Shown here in pieces: positions 1 through 10,885 of a stretch of DNA of 64,000 bases (its first letter is position 1; the number at the start of each line of letters is the position of its first letter). Made by a program: the position numbers and the translations under genes. The notes under the pieces were generated by a model. That model ran no database searches and was not told the DNA's origin. It saw only the letters and a list, made by a program, of their open reading frames with translations. The stretch covers positions 1-64,000 of the forward strand of contig JAQGDQ010000183.1 of NCBI GenBank assembly GCA_030141605.1, read 5' to 3'. The stretch comes from Tubiluchus corallicola. Its lineage: Eukaryota > Priapulida > Priapulimorpha > Priapulimorphida > Tubiluchidae.

Positions 1-18
1 ATTCGATTCGCTTTCTAG

Positions 19-537
19 CAGTGGTGGTTCATGTATAGGTGCTGTGGAACTGCAGCACCATTAATTTTCGCTCAGTGTTATCAGTAATATTCAGTACAAT
101 AAGTCTTTTTTCTTTAGTTCTTTCTTTATACTTGAACGGAACCAAAGCACATGAGGGGTAGTATTGTTTGCTTCACAGCCCAGCACAGTGCGCTCCAGTA
201 ATGCGAGTGTTCGGCTGTTGTGTACACGCAGCCAAAGCGCATATCTAGGCGCAAGTAGAAAGAAATGCACTGCCCTCACACAATTTGTTGTTAGTTGTCA
301 CATGCTCACCATGAATGGACCAAGTTTGACCGGTGACAATTTATAAGTATAATGGCAAAAATATTTTTTTGTTTAGGATTTTATCAAGTTTACGTATAAA
401 CTTTGAAAGTTCGTTTGTTTGTTTAAAATTACAATGAGCAAAAATAACATTAAAATAATGTATGTTTGTTCGTATTAAAACAATGGTTAAATTTTTTCTG
501 AAGCAGCACCTCCACTACGAAGCATGAGCCACCACTG
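19..537 (+). mobile_element. hAT-type MITE, family 1, copy 1
   Basis: The ends are inverted repeats, CAGTGGTGGTTCATG on the left and CATGAGCCACCACTG on the right. The body matches copies at 17557-18096 and 54295-54784, including a CTGTGGAACTGC block just inside the left end. No transposase is present, so this is a non-autonomous element. The flanking 8-mers (11-18 and 538-545) match poorly, so the target duplication is eroded here. The hAT assignment comes from the 8-bp duplications at the other two copies. Confidence 0.75.
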
Positions 538-658
538 GCTTCTGACAGAGAGTGCTGACTCTTATGCAATCACAGTTACAATATCTGTCTACCTATAAAA
601 CTGTTTGCGCATTTCGCAGAAGTTGAGACAACATTCTACCTGTATAAAAAATTTTGAC

Positions 659-925
659 CAGACGGTTTAGTCTAGTGGTAATGCGTCTGCTTTCCATCTG
701 GGAGGTCGTGAGTTCGAACCAGTAGCCGGGTCATACCATACCAAATGGTACCTGCTGTTGCTCTGGCTGACGTGTGGTATTTAGGGTAAAAGTGGGGTAA
801 TAAAGGAAGTACATTTGCCAGTTCAAGAACTGGAAATGGTCTAGCGTTACCATCATATGGCTTGTGAGGCTTTCATGTGACATCTGATGCCAAGTAAACT
901 CACACCATTCAACTCATACCATCTT
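659..925 (+). mobile_element. tRNA-derived SINE, copy 1
   Basis: A pol III A box (TAGTCTAGTGG, near 667) and B box (GAGTTCGAACC, near 710) are spaced as in a tRNA. A non-tRNA body follows with the phrase GTAAAAGTGGGGTAATAA. A diverged second copy lies at 26818-27077. The acceptor stem does not pair properly, so this is not a working tRNA gene. AAAATTTT-like words flank both ends and could be the target duplication. Confidence 0.65.
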
Positions 926-1950
926 AAAATTTTCAGATCATCTTTCAGCGTACATTATTGAAGCTTTCGTGTTCTTTATCAAAGGTAAAGTGACCAACCC
1001 ATCCCTTTTCCCAAAAGCCAAAATGACCGTTAAGCGTGCTAGCTTGATTTGCCTTCTTGAGTTTTACCGTAGAATTTTATAAGACTTGCTTTGCAGATGT
1101 CACAGTCACATTTTAAGCCCCCCACGCCACCCCCAAGTGCTACAATTGCTTTAAAAATGCTTTAGTACCGCTTAGCGATAAAAATTTAAGTGAGTACTGT
1201 TGGAGTCCCAATTCGGTTTTTTGGCAAATGTCCAGTGTAAAAACAGCCTTAGATGAGCACATATACAACACATGCATTTTTGATACTCATACATATCAAG
1301 AAGTTGTGCTTTTATCAACAGTTCCATTACCTAGTTGTTTTAATCTGAACAAGATCAGTTAGTTTGCCAGAAGGCTTCTGAACAAGATCAGTTAGTTTGC
1401 CAGGCCTTCTCTTATTCTAGTTTTCGTGATCTGTTGTGCCATCAGAACATGCTAGAAGCTATTTACCTGAGAAATTTGCGAACACGTTAGCGTACGCTGA
1501 AAACTCATTCGCTTTCAACCACTGGCATGCCACGTCGGCCGAACAGTTAGGCGACAACTGCTGAAAATGACAAAAAAGAGAATCCACAAATAATTTCGCA
1601 TTAGGAAGGTTTCCCCGGGATGAGGAAATGGCCGATTGGTGTGCACGTAAATCAAGCCTGGTGAGTGAAACAATGAGTAACCACTAGGAAAACTGACTCT
1701 GCTCCGTTTAATCAGCCACACTATCTTCTTCTGTTTTTCCCACTCGGGTGGAAAAGAATGCTTGTAGGTACAATGCAAAACATGGCTTCACCTCTGTCAG
1801 GTCAGTGTCATCTTACATGCTTATTCTTGTTAGTTAAAGGGCTGCTGTTGAACGTTAGGCAACTGCCCGGTTTGCAGATTGCCAAACTCTAAAGAAAATA
1901 GATTTGATTTTAACTACTAAACTAATGTACAATCAATGTTGCATGCATTA
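926..1950. other. unassigned intergenic stretch
   Basis: AT-rich sequence with no recognisable coding exon, RNA gene or transposon end. A short direct duplication (GAACAAGATCAGTTAGTTTGCCAG) occurs at about 1348 and 1380. The small open frame on the minus strand at 1515-1778 has no recognisable family. Confidence 0.5.
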
Positions 1951-1954
1951 TAGA

Positions 1955-2905
1955 TGACCAATAATAAGCCTCTCTCCTGCATTACTGTTTTAAATTCTAA
2001 ACAAGCATTAAATAACCAATAATAAGCCTCTCTCCTGCATTAATGTTTTAAATTCTAAACAAGCATTAAATAACCAATAATAAGCCTCTCTCCTGCATTA
2101 ATGTTTTAAATTCTAAACAAGCATTAAATAACCAATAATAAGCCTCTCTCCTGCATTACTGTTTTAAATTCTAAACAAGCATTAAATAACCAATAATAAG
2201 CCTCTCTCCTGCATTAATGTTTTAAATTCTAAACAAGCATTAAATAACCAATAATAAGCCTCTCTCCTGCATTACTGTTTTAAATTCTAAACAAGCATTA
2301 AATAACCAATAATAAGCCTCTCTCCTGCATTACTGTTTTAAATTCTAAACAAGCATTAATTAACCAATAATAAGCCTCTCTCCTGCATTAATGTTTTAAA
2401 TTCTAAACAAGCATTAAATAACCAATAATAAGCCTCTCTCCTGCATTACTGTTTTAAATTCTAAACAAGCATTAAATAACCAATAATAAGCATCTCTCCT
2501 GCATTACTGTTTTAAATTCTAAACAAGCATTAATTAACCAATAATAAGTCTCTCTCCTGCATTACTGTTTTAAATTCTAAACAAGCATTAATTAACCAAT
2601 AATAAGCCTCTCTCCTGCATTACTGTTTTAAATTCTAAACAAGCATTAAATAACCAATAATAAGTCTCTCTCCTGCATTACTGTTTTAAATTCTAAACAA
2701 GCATTAAGTAAGCAATAATAAGCCTCTCTCCTGCATTACTGTTTTAAATTCTAAACAAGCATTAATTAACCAATAATAAGTCTCTCTCCTGCATTACTGT
2801 TTTAAATTCTAAACAAGCATTAATTAACCAATAATAAGCCTCTCTCCTGCATTACTGTTTTAAATTCTAAACAAGCATTAAATAAACAATAATGAGTCTC
2901 TCTCC
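1955..2905. repeat. 58-bp minisatellite, about 16 copies
   Basis: A 58-bp unit beginning near ACCAATAATAAGCCTCTCTC and ending near CTAAACAAGCATTAA repeats head to tail. Units differ at a few sites (GCATTACTG or GCATTAATG; AAATAACC or AATTAACC; AAGCC or AAGTC). Divergence rises toward the right end. There is no separate spacer content, so it is not a CRISPR-like array. Confidence 0.95.
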
Positions 2906-3219
2906 TGCTTTACTGTTTTACGAAAGACACAAACCTGTTTGGATTGTTAACTTACGGACAAGACTATGCAGCGATACAAGGACTGTCAAACAAAATAGAG
3001 TATCATCTAGACCGCAACGAGAACCCTTTAAGAAGCAGAATTTTTTATTCACAATCAACATGATTTGTGTGCCCAGTATGTCAATACTGTTACGATTATT
3101 CCATGGAAGTGCTTGTGACATTTACATCTTAATACTATGCTGTGTAATTTTTTTTCCAAGCTATGCATTATACAAATGCACAGTTATGTGCCAAATGTAC
3201 TAAAATATTTTTTTTGCAG

Positions 3220-3338
3220 CTGTTGTTATGAAGGCTTCTCCTTCTCCAAACCCACCTCTTTTGCAAATGATGTCTCGCCGTTCGGAGTGAGGCACGTTTC
3301 ATCATCATTCACTGATTGTCCATCCATCTGCTTCAAAG
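3220..3338 (+). CDS. possible coding exon, family not recognised
   Basis: A T-rich tract ending in TTTTTTTTGCAG precedes this segment and CAAAG|GTAATC follows, so both splice sites look usable. One frame stays open throughout; it starts CCYEGFSFSK and ends TDCPSICFK. Another frame ends in a TGA at 3288-3290, which would make it a terminal exon with the AATAAA at 3912-3917 as its polyadenylation signal. No partner exon or protein family was recognised. It could be chance. Confidence 0.2.
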
Positions 3339-4385
3339 GTAATCGACCATCTGCAGCAGGAAAATATCTTCATTAACAGGTAATCAATTTAGCACGCTAG
3401 CAAATGCAGTCTATTGTAGACAAAAAGCTTTTATCTCACCTACAGGTTGTCCCTAAACTGCAGTTTTATTACAGAAACTTATATATTGGAGCTTGAATGG
3501 CAGTGTTGTGGATGCATTGTACAAAACTAGAGTTCTAAAACTGTAGGATGCCCTGTACAATTTGTACGATGTGGTTATTGATTAAATGAACCTACATTTA
3601 TTCATTATATATAAAAAAAACAGACGACAATGATGAGCATTTTAGCATGATTACTTATTCAGCGAACTTCATGTGGAGCTTCAGTGGATGCCAACAAGTG
3701 GGTGGGTAGCAAGTACATCTGTCCCAGTCTCTTCCGTAGCTCAGATGAACTGAAGCTTACTGGTGATTAAGAAACAAAGAAACAGTGTTATGACCCACTT
3801 GCTGATTCTAATTTATGGGCCATGTTGGCTTCACACACCTGAATTCTGTAACTTGATTTTGACCTAGTTAGGGAGTTGTTATAGATTTGTTTATAAATCT
3901 TTTATTCAAGCAATAAAAAAATTACATTTACACCCATTGCAGACGGTGGTCAAAATAAAAACGAATTCATTAAATTCCTGGAGATACCCTCTGTTTGCAC
4001 ATTGTCATAGAGCTGGAAGTGATGTCAGTAGGGATAGCAGCTCTGTGTTTTTGTTTTGTTATTTCTGTTCACCGATAATGAATTAAGGAATAATGTCACA
4101 AATGCATCTCTGTTTGTTTAGCGTGACTTTGTGTTCTACTCCAACTCACAACAATAGCAAAAATAAAGGTCAACTGGGTGACCCAAAAAAGTGTAAAAGA
4201 AAAATGCCATCTTACTTTAAATTATCAGCATTGGATTTGAAAGTTTGCATATCACTAGCGTGATGTCGTGGCTTATTATCCTTTTACAAGTGATCAGAGA
4301 GTTCCATTTTGTCTGAAAATTCAGTCTGTCTTTCTCAAATGTAGTCTGATGCATCTAGGTTGGTTTAATTTAAACTCTACTCACA
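3339..4385. other. unassigned stretch with a polyadenylation signal
   Basis: No coding exon recognised. AATAAA at 3912-3917 on the plus strand could end a transcript from the candidate exon at 3220, but no gene is confirmed. Confidence 0.35.
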
Positions 4386-4390
4386 CATTC

Positions 4391-5000
4391 ACTGTTACAA
4401 GACATTAAATTTCAAGTTCTATCAATGCACTTGGGTTGGATTTCCATCAGGGTTACTTGTTTTACTTCTACACTGACACGTTGACTGTTACAAGACATTA
4501 AATTTCAAGCTCTATCAATGCACTTGGGTTGGATTTCCATCAGGGTTACATGTTTTCTTTCTACACTGACACATTCAATGTGACAAGACATTAAATTTCG
4601 AGTTCTATCAACACACTTGGCTTGAATTTCCATCAGGGTTACTGGTTTTACTTTTACACTGACACATTCACTGTGACAAGACATTAAATTTCAAGTTCTA
4701 TTAACACACTTGGCTTGGATTTCCATTAAAGTTACTTGTTTTATTTCTACACTGACACGTTCACTATGACAAGACATTAAATTTCAAGTTGTATCAACAC
4801 ACTTGCCTTGGATTTCCATTAAAGTTACTTGTTTTATTTCTACACTGATACATTCACTGTTCACAGACATTAAACTTCAAGTTCTATCAACACACTTGGG
4901 TTGGATTTCCATCAGAGTTACTTGTTTCACTTCTACACTGACACGTTCACTGTGACAAGACATTAAATTTCAAGTTCTATCTACACACTTGCATTAGCTT
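4391..5000. repeat. 93-bp tandem repeat, about 6.5 copies
   Basis: Units contain CAAGACATTAAATTTCAAG, then a CACTTGGGTTGGATTTCCATC block, then TTACTTGTTTTACTTCTACAC. The first two unit starts are 93 bp apart (4391 and 4484). Later units carry substitutions such as CATTAAAGTT for CATCAGGGTT. Confidence 0.9.
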
Positions 5001-5664
5001 GGAGTACATCAAAGTTACTTGATTTGCTCCGATCATAACTCATCCAATGCACTGACACCTGTATGTGATCCTGTAAAAATCATTTAAGTAAAAAATTAGT
5101 AAATTAAAACAACACATTGGAATAACTTTGATAGATTTTTTAATCATTTTGTCACTAGTAAGTTATAAGTTATAATTAAATGGCAATAACGATGTTGTTC
5201 GCCCAGCTAACGGAAATTGCGGTCAAAAAGGTGCTCAAATCTGCCACAGACCAGCTTCAGACAAGTTGTTAGCGGTAATTAGTCGCTTACATAAACAAAT
5301 ACTTGATGCTGGCATACTTACTCTCGATCTGACCTTAATATCACTACAGCAAAAATATCTGAACGTAATCGAATCAGTCCGTGTGGCAGCTTCTGATCCG
5401 GCTGAAGCTGGAATAGCGGCGGCCTACATATTTTAATGCAACAGGCGTTCCCAGCCGAGCTGTCGTGCGTTATTGTAAACGCTGCAAGAGATTTAATTGT
5501 GCGTGTAGAAGTTTCAGCTCTGCTAACAGTTCTGACTGAGTTCAAGATGTATCGTTTCCAAACGTACTGCGTTTGCTACAGTTAATAGTAGAACTTCGTC
5601 TCGTCGGATTTCAGTTACGAAATTTAATACAGATTCGAAAGTTTGCTAATTACTTAACTACTAT
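5001..5664. other. unassigned intergenic stretch
   Basis: Open frames here (5318-5545 minus, 5573-5776 plus) are short and match no family I know. The right edge is the target-site copy of the following MITE. Confidence 0.4.
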
Positions 5665-6014
5665 CAGGGCCTATTTCAGCCTAAGCGAGGCCCGGGGAAG
5701 TGGGACGCGTGAGGGCCCATCTGGGAGGGGGGAGGCGCTACCATGGTTGGCGCCCAGACAATTTTTGAACTGCTAGAACGCCGGAGAAGCATTTTCGAAG
5801 AGAAAATATGGAGTTATACAGTTGTTAACGGAAAGAACAATTGAAAGAAAAACTGCTTTATTCTCAGACCAGTCCTTACTACTTGTCAATACTGGCAAAC
5901 GGCGCGCCTGCGACAAGAGAGAGAGGGAGAGAGGAGGCAGTATGTTCGCATAAAGCAAACGAAAATCTTGGCGCGAGGCCCCCCACTCCCCCCCCCCCCT
6001 TGAAATAGGCCCTG
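5665..6014. mobile_element. hAT-type MITE, family 2
   Basis: A 350-bp element with ends CAGGGCCTATTTCA and TGAAATAGGCCCTG. It is flanked by a perfect 8-bp duplication, ACTACTAT, at 5657-5664 and 6015-6022. The 8-bp duplication and CAGGG terminus fit hAT transposons. The interior is GC-rich for this window (GGCCCGGGGAAGTGGG, a long C run near 5990) and holds no transposase. Confidence 0.85.
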
Positions 6015-6022
6015 ACTACTAT

Positions 6023-8540
6023 GGCCAGACACTGCAATGTTAATACCATCATTATAAAGGATTTAGTCAAAAAATACAAGCGTGTGTACAAATGAAGCCC
6101 TATAATAGCAAAGCAAACGTTTTTTTCTGTAAACGTATTTATTTATTATCAGAATGAACAAAAAGCCCGTAGGCTTAACTTTAAATCTCTTCTGATGCAT
6201 ATCGAAATTGACTATCCATTTCACTGCTTGAACCAACACCATCAAAATTAGTGAAGGTTTCTAAGTGTTAGAAAAAAAGGAACTTTAACAGCAAAGGTTT
6301 AGCAGTGTTGCACAAATTACGTAACATTATTACCTAATTGACATTTTTTCACATAAAGAATTAAAACAAACCACTTTTATTTTATCTACATTTTTTTAGT
6401 ACCACTAGGATATTTATTTATGCACAATATACTTACCGTTTAGGCGACTGTGTCATTCTATCGTAAATGATCCAGGCATTCTTAAATTGAGTTAAAATAA
6501 TACGATTTTCTTGGTGGTGAAGATTCGCTTTGCTGTATTTTCTTAGCAGGGCCTTGAAGGTTGATTTCTTAAAATATTTTTAATACTAATAATTGTGTCA
6601 CTTCAACAATTTAGTACTCAGTAAGCCTTCGCTGAGACCTTGTTCGTTGTTTAGTCTGCACACATTGTGAAGCGGTTCTCGTATTGACTGTTGTTTAAGT
6701 TTGCACTGGAAGGAACTGGTTGTAGGAAGTTCTGGCACGCTGCCAAGGTTTTTTCCACAGAGGAATTTCCTTTGCGAACGTGAATCACGCACGCGTACGT
6801 GGAGGTAATTCAGCTAATATCTGCCTTACACAGTTTAGAAGCGATCATGAATTTTATTGATGTGATTTTGTTAAAATAATGTTGTAATTTTATACGAAAC
6901 GCGTGCATAGTTTCGCGACCAACTAGAGTAGTAGCAGCAGCAGCTGAAATGACACAGATAATTCGTGACACGGCAAATGCGGCAGAGTCTAACGGGAAGA
7001 AAGGGCATAAGTGTGGCACTTTTCCTAATATAATTTACCATGCCTGTGTGCTTTTATTATCTGCGTCGTTTTACGTATATTTGTTAAAAGTAATTTGGTT
7101 ACAAAGGGTGAATAGATCTAGGGATAGGCGAGGGGCATCTCATACAGTTGTTCTGATGATTCCTTATTCTCGTTTGTCAGTGCGTATCATCAGTTGCGCA
7201 TGCGCGATCTTTTTTAGTAAACGATGAGCTCCTTTATAATTTTGCGGCTTTCGTTATTTTCTGGCTGCAACTGCGATGCTCGACTCTCTCCGCCAATTAA
7301 AGGCAGGCACCTTTATAGGGTGCAAAGAGTAAAATGATTGCTGCTGTTGGTGCGTTAAAGTCTGTTTATTGTAGTGGTTATAGCTCTTTGCTGATTATTG
7401 TATGGCGCGTGAGACAGCCACGATGGGCATTGCAAACTATCAAGACTTTATTTAATAAACTACATATTTATTAAATATCAAACTCAAGACGGTAAATATA
7501 GGAAGATAGTCATGCCAGACCTCCGTCTTCAAGTCAGTTCCTAATCTGCCCGACGTGCGGGCCTCAAAACACTTTTGTCTAACTACCTAATGCGCCATGA
7601 GCTTCTGCGCATAAGGATTACATCATCAATCTTAACTTCTGAGTCAGCCGGTCGAACATCAGCTGATCACGTGCTATGCCACACCTAACTAGGCTTCTAG
7701 CCACGACGATAATTTACTCTTACATCGTCAAGCATTTAATCTTAAGTTATTAATTTAATAGTTTAATCACCAGTTTAATCAAAATCACTATTTAAAATAG
7801 CTTCCTTTACTCAAAGTCTATTTTTCAGTAACGCTAAACTTTTGGTCGTCTTTTCCCGCTTTAATAGGCTGATTTGTAGCTCTCCTCATAGCTGATTTCG
7901 TATGGAAGTCGGTTTCGTAAATAATTTATCAAGTTTTATTTTAGATTCTAATCTTAGAAGAATAACACGATCGTTTGCTCAACTGCTTCACGTTGCTAAA
8001 ATCTCAGCAATACCAAATTACCCGCTATAATAATAATCTTCCATGTGGCTGACGAATAATTTAACAATGACAAGTAACTGTTCACATAAACAAAAACGAT
8101 TTTGTGCTGTTCTTTTTGTTTTTGTTGTTGTTGTTGTTAATTAGGTGGACATTAAGCTTTAATTAGAGCTTTCTTAAACTACTGAATGAAGATTTATTTC
8201 TCGTAATGATAGAAAGCTTTATTTCATTCTTTTATGACCCACTTTCGTTATTTTTACTGGAGCTATAATTTGTTCAATTTATCTGCAATTGACGTACTTC
8301 GATATTGCTTTAATTTTTTGTTGGTTATTCCTATGAAGTCTCTCTCTTGAGTTAAATCCAAATTTTTGTTTTTGCTACTTTGTTAATGTACATATTGTTT
8401 CATACCATTTGCCATATTTATTGATTTATGTTGCCACTTAATTATAAACTCACCTGAATTCATTGTCCTAATATCTCCCTAGTTATTCATCCTTGTGTTT
8501 TATTTTTATTTTTAATACGTTGATTATTATAATTTTCCTT
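6023..8540. other. unassigned intergenic stretch
   Basis: No gene, RNA or transposon with clear ends was recognised. Sequence is AT-rich, strongly so from about 7900. A short (GTT)n run lies near 8130. The 7430-7690 part has an LTR-like look (TTTATT followed by mixed-composition sequence) but no matching pair of ends. Confidence 0.4.
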
Positions 8541-8549
8541 GTCTGTACT

Positions 8550-9015
8550 TGTCAGGTTATATAATTTCCTTTAAATTTGGATAGAGGTACTTGACCTGGT
8601 GATGATTTACTCATGACTTGACATTACTTCATTTTTTTCCTTCTTATGTTGGTTTGAGTTCTTGATTTATATGTAATTACTAGTTTCGTTTTTGATGAGT
8701 TCAGATTTTCTGTTTTGTTTGCTAATTTAAATTTTGCCTCTTCTCATTGCCAAATTATTTACTGCTTCTAAATTTAAACTCATTTGAACTTGTGGCCTCT
8801 TTTTTTTGTTTTGTTAAGTTGCTGATTACTTTCATTTGTACGTATCTTACTTGACAGGTCACTTAATTTTCTTCAGTTTGGATAGGGGTGGTTGACTTGG
8901 TGACCCTTGGTCTTTCCGCTGCCCCGTCTCTTTTCCGTCTTTATTTTAGTTTTTAGCTTTTGTTTATGTTTATTTTGTAACATTCAGAGACAAATAATTT
9001 TTTTACTTACTTACT
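8550..9015 (+). mobile_element. possible non-LTR retrotransposon 3' tails
   Basis: Two related segments (8555-8620 and 8850-9010) contain GGATAGAGGTACTTGACCTGG or GGATAGGGGTGGTTGACTTGG. The second goes on to CTTGGTCTTTCCGCTGCCCC and ends in a (TTAC)n run near 9001. The same GCTGAC...GGTC...CACC plan with a different terminal micro-repeat occurs at 15217-15350 and 38090-38245. A varying short-repeat tail is typical of LINE 3' ends. No coding part is present. Confidence 0.4.
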
Positions 9016-9346
9016 TATACCTGTACACGCCATAACTTACAATCGACCCACTTTTTCATGCTTTATCGACTGACGTACTACGTATCAGACATAAAAAAAC
9101 GTATAAAAAATGATGACAACTTATCGTTGAATTAGGGGGTGTCTAAAATCTCATGCCTGTAAAAAACAGGAAACCTGTCGTATGTTCGTTATGAGGAAAT
9201 TATGATGGTTTCTCTTGAATATAAAACAATATCGACCGTAAAAAGTCGTTTCAATTAGTCCCTTTTCTTAAAAAAGCTAAGCGTAAACGGCTTGCCCCAA
9301 AACCTGTGTTAGATCCGCCACCGTATGTCCTAGAAATCAACAGGCT

Positions 9347-9365
9347 GGAATGTTCAGGTACATTC
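9347..9365 (+). promoter_or_regulatory. distal heat-shock element
   Basis: GGAATGTTCA at 9347-9356 is a perfect inverted pair of nGAAn units, and another TTC lies in register at 9363-9365. This is a standard HSF1 binding arrangement, about 380 bp upstream of the small heat-shock protein start codon. Confidence 0.75.
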
Positions 9366-9545
9366 TGTTACGCATGCGCGGGAAGCGTGTGGTAGGCTGG
9401 AGAAACCAAGTCGTCAGACAAGAGTAATCTGTTACGCATGCGCGGGAAGCGTCTAGAAGGCTGGAGAAACGAAGTCGCCAGGCAAGAGTAATATGTTACG
9501 CATGCGCGGGAAACGTCTAGAAGGCTGAAGTGACGGACCGCCAGG
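9366..9545 (+). repeat. three promoter-proximal repeats of about 63 bp
   Basis: Three tandem units each carry TGTTACGCATGCGCGGGAA. Units 2 and 3 then carry GTCTAGAAGGCTG, while unit 1 has GTGTGGTAGGCTG. The GCATGCGC core is palindromic and resembles an NRF-1 half-site pair. The TAGAA and GGAGAAAC words are possible extra weak heat-shock pentamers. The array sits between the two perfect heat-shock elements, so it is probably part of the promoter. Confidence 0.7.
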
Positions 9546-9547
9546 TA

Positions 9548-9557
9548 AGAATGTTCT
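9548..9557 (+). promoter_or_regulatory. proximal heat-shock element
   Basis: AGAATGTTCT is a perfect palindromic heat-shock element, about 40 bp before the TATA box and 175 bp before the ATG of the small heat-shock protein. Confidence 0.8.
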
Positions 9558-9588
9558 AGTCTAGATTTCTCGTACATTCCAAGTGAGT

Positions 9589-9600
9589 ATTTTATAAACA
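9589..9600 (+). promoter_or_regulatory. TATA box of the small heat-shock protein gene
   Basis: TATTTTATAAACA sits 130 bp upstream of the start codon and just after the proximal heat-shock element. This predicts a transcription start near 9620 and a leader of about 110 nt. Confidence 0.6.
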
Positions 9601-9732
9601 CAGCGATTGCTGAAGTTATCAGTATTCACGTAGTTTGCGAAAAGACAGAAGTGCTTTACATAACGAAAACTTGTATTCTTAGTTATTATATTCTAGTAAA
9701 CTGTTTATTTATACTGAAATTGAAATAACAGC

Positions 9733-10284
9733 ATGTCTTGGTTGGTGCCATTCGACTTTGACATGTATTATACGCCGGCTAGCACCATGAATCATGCTTT
9801 GGACAGATTTCAACGTGATATGCGTCGGTTTGAAAGAGATGTCTTGGGTGAAATGGACGTGATGAATCGTATGCGACCTGCCCGACAACATGATTTCATT
9901 ACTGAACCAGGTATGGTCCCGGGCATTGGTCCCGGCCTTGGTTCCAGGTATGGAATGATGACGAGAGAGGTCACTGATCAGCACGGACAGAAGAGCTTGA
10001 ACATAGACTTCAACATGAGGTCATACAAGCCAGAAGAAATCAAGGTCTCTGTCGATGGGAGGACCCTGTGCGTGGACGCCAAGCACGAAGAAGAGATGGA
10101 AAACGGTAGGATACATAAGGAATTCCATAGAGCTTTTACACTGCCTGACAACGTGGAGTTGGAAAAGATGAAGTCCAATTTGGAGCAAGGCATGTTGTCC
10201 ATTCAGGCGCCGCTAGCTGCCCCTACCCCTGCAGTAGAAGCGGCAAAGAGCACTGCAATTCCGATAGAATTCGTGAAGAAGTAG
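9733..10284 (+). CDS. small heat-shock protein (HSP20/alpha-crystallin family)
   Basis: This single uninterrupted frame of 183 codons encodes an ATP-independent chaperone that holds unfolding proteins, normally in large cytosolic oligomers. Residues 1-85 are the variable N-terminal arm, beginning MSWLVPFDFD, with a GPG-rich stretch before the conserved domain. The alpha-crystallin domain runs from about 86 to 165; the hallmark near its end is LPDNVELEKMKSNLEQGML, where the usual GVL is GML. The C-terminal tail carries an IPI motif, the family's I-x-I contact for oligomer assembly. The first ATG is used: it follows a TATA box at suitable distance and the motif starts normally. Lack of introns is common for stress genes. 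Heat-shock elements at 9347 and 9548 indicate HSF control. The subfamily within animals was not determined. Confidence 0.95.
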   Translation: MSWLVPFDFDMYYTPASTMNHALDRFQRDMRRFERDVLGEMDVMNRMRPARQHDFITEPGMVPGIGPGLGSRYGMMTREVTDQHGQKSLNIDFNMRSYKPEEIKVSVDGRTLCVDAKHEEEMENGRIHKEFHRAFTLPDNVELEKMKSNLEQGMLSIQAPLAAPTPAVEAAKSTAIPIEFVKK

Positions 10285-10885
10285 CCACAACCACACTTCT
10301 GAATTCTGAATCTTAACTGATTTTTGCACAAAAGTATTAAGATAGTGAACTATATTTTCTGTTCTTGTTGATTAGTGAACATATAACTGTTTATTGTCAT
10401 AGATTTAGCATCAGTAGGACTAAGAGAAATTAGTTACAGTTACATACTGTTGGTGTGAAATTATTAGGTTGAAATTGAGTTCAGATGAGTAGTGGCTAAT
10501 GATTATCTGCTAGCTGTTTTGTGTCACGTGATCTCCTTGATCTTTTGTGAGATGTTTATTTTTTAAATTAGCCTAGAGCTAGTCAGTTTTGACACCAATC
10601 TATAGGTAGCAGCGTCTATGACATAGTAATATTATTTACTTCTCTTTTGGCTTAAATACATAAATGTTTGACCTACAATTTTGTTATTAAACCAAATTTC
10701 GGTTGTAATTTGTATAATATTATCAAAGTGTATTTCAAACTGTGACCAAAACATTTATTTTGCCGTGTCAGTGTTGTTTTATTATCCTATTCTGCCTTTC
10801 AGAGCTTAGTCTCTTGTACTATTACTATGTGTTCTATGAAAATTTAAATTTTATCAGAAATTATCTTATTGTGTAATAAAATAAC
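10285..10885 (+). promoter_or_regulatory. 3' untranslated region and polyadenylation signal of the heat-shock gene
   Basis: AT-rich sequence after the TAG stop. The best signal is AATAAA at 10875-10880, giving a 3' untranslated region of about 600 nt. Several ATTTA words occur, which could shorten mRNA life. Confidence 0.55.

Noticed and set aside
661-735. tRNA gene
   Set aside because: A and B boxes are present but stems do not pair and a SINE body follows.
1955-2905. CRISPR array
   Set aside because: No unique spacers between repeats and the host is an animal; it is a minisatellite.
6949-7227. 92-codon plus-strand frame with a hydrophobic stretch
   Set aside because: No homology recognised, no promoter or polyadenylation signal, and composition is like its surroundings.
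7430-7690. Solo LTR, with 22930-23190 as partner
   Set aside because: Only a loose resemblance in organisation; no shared ends or target duplication could be shown by eye.
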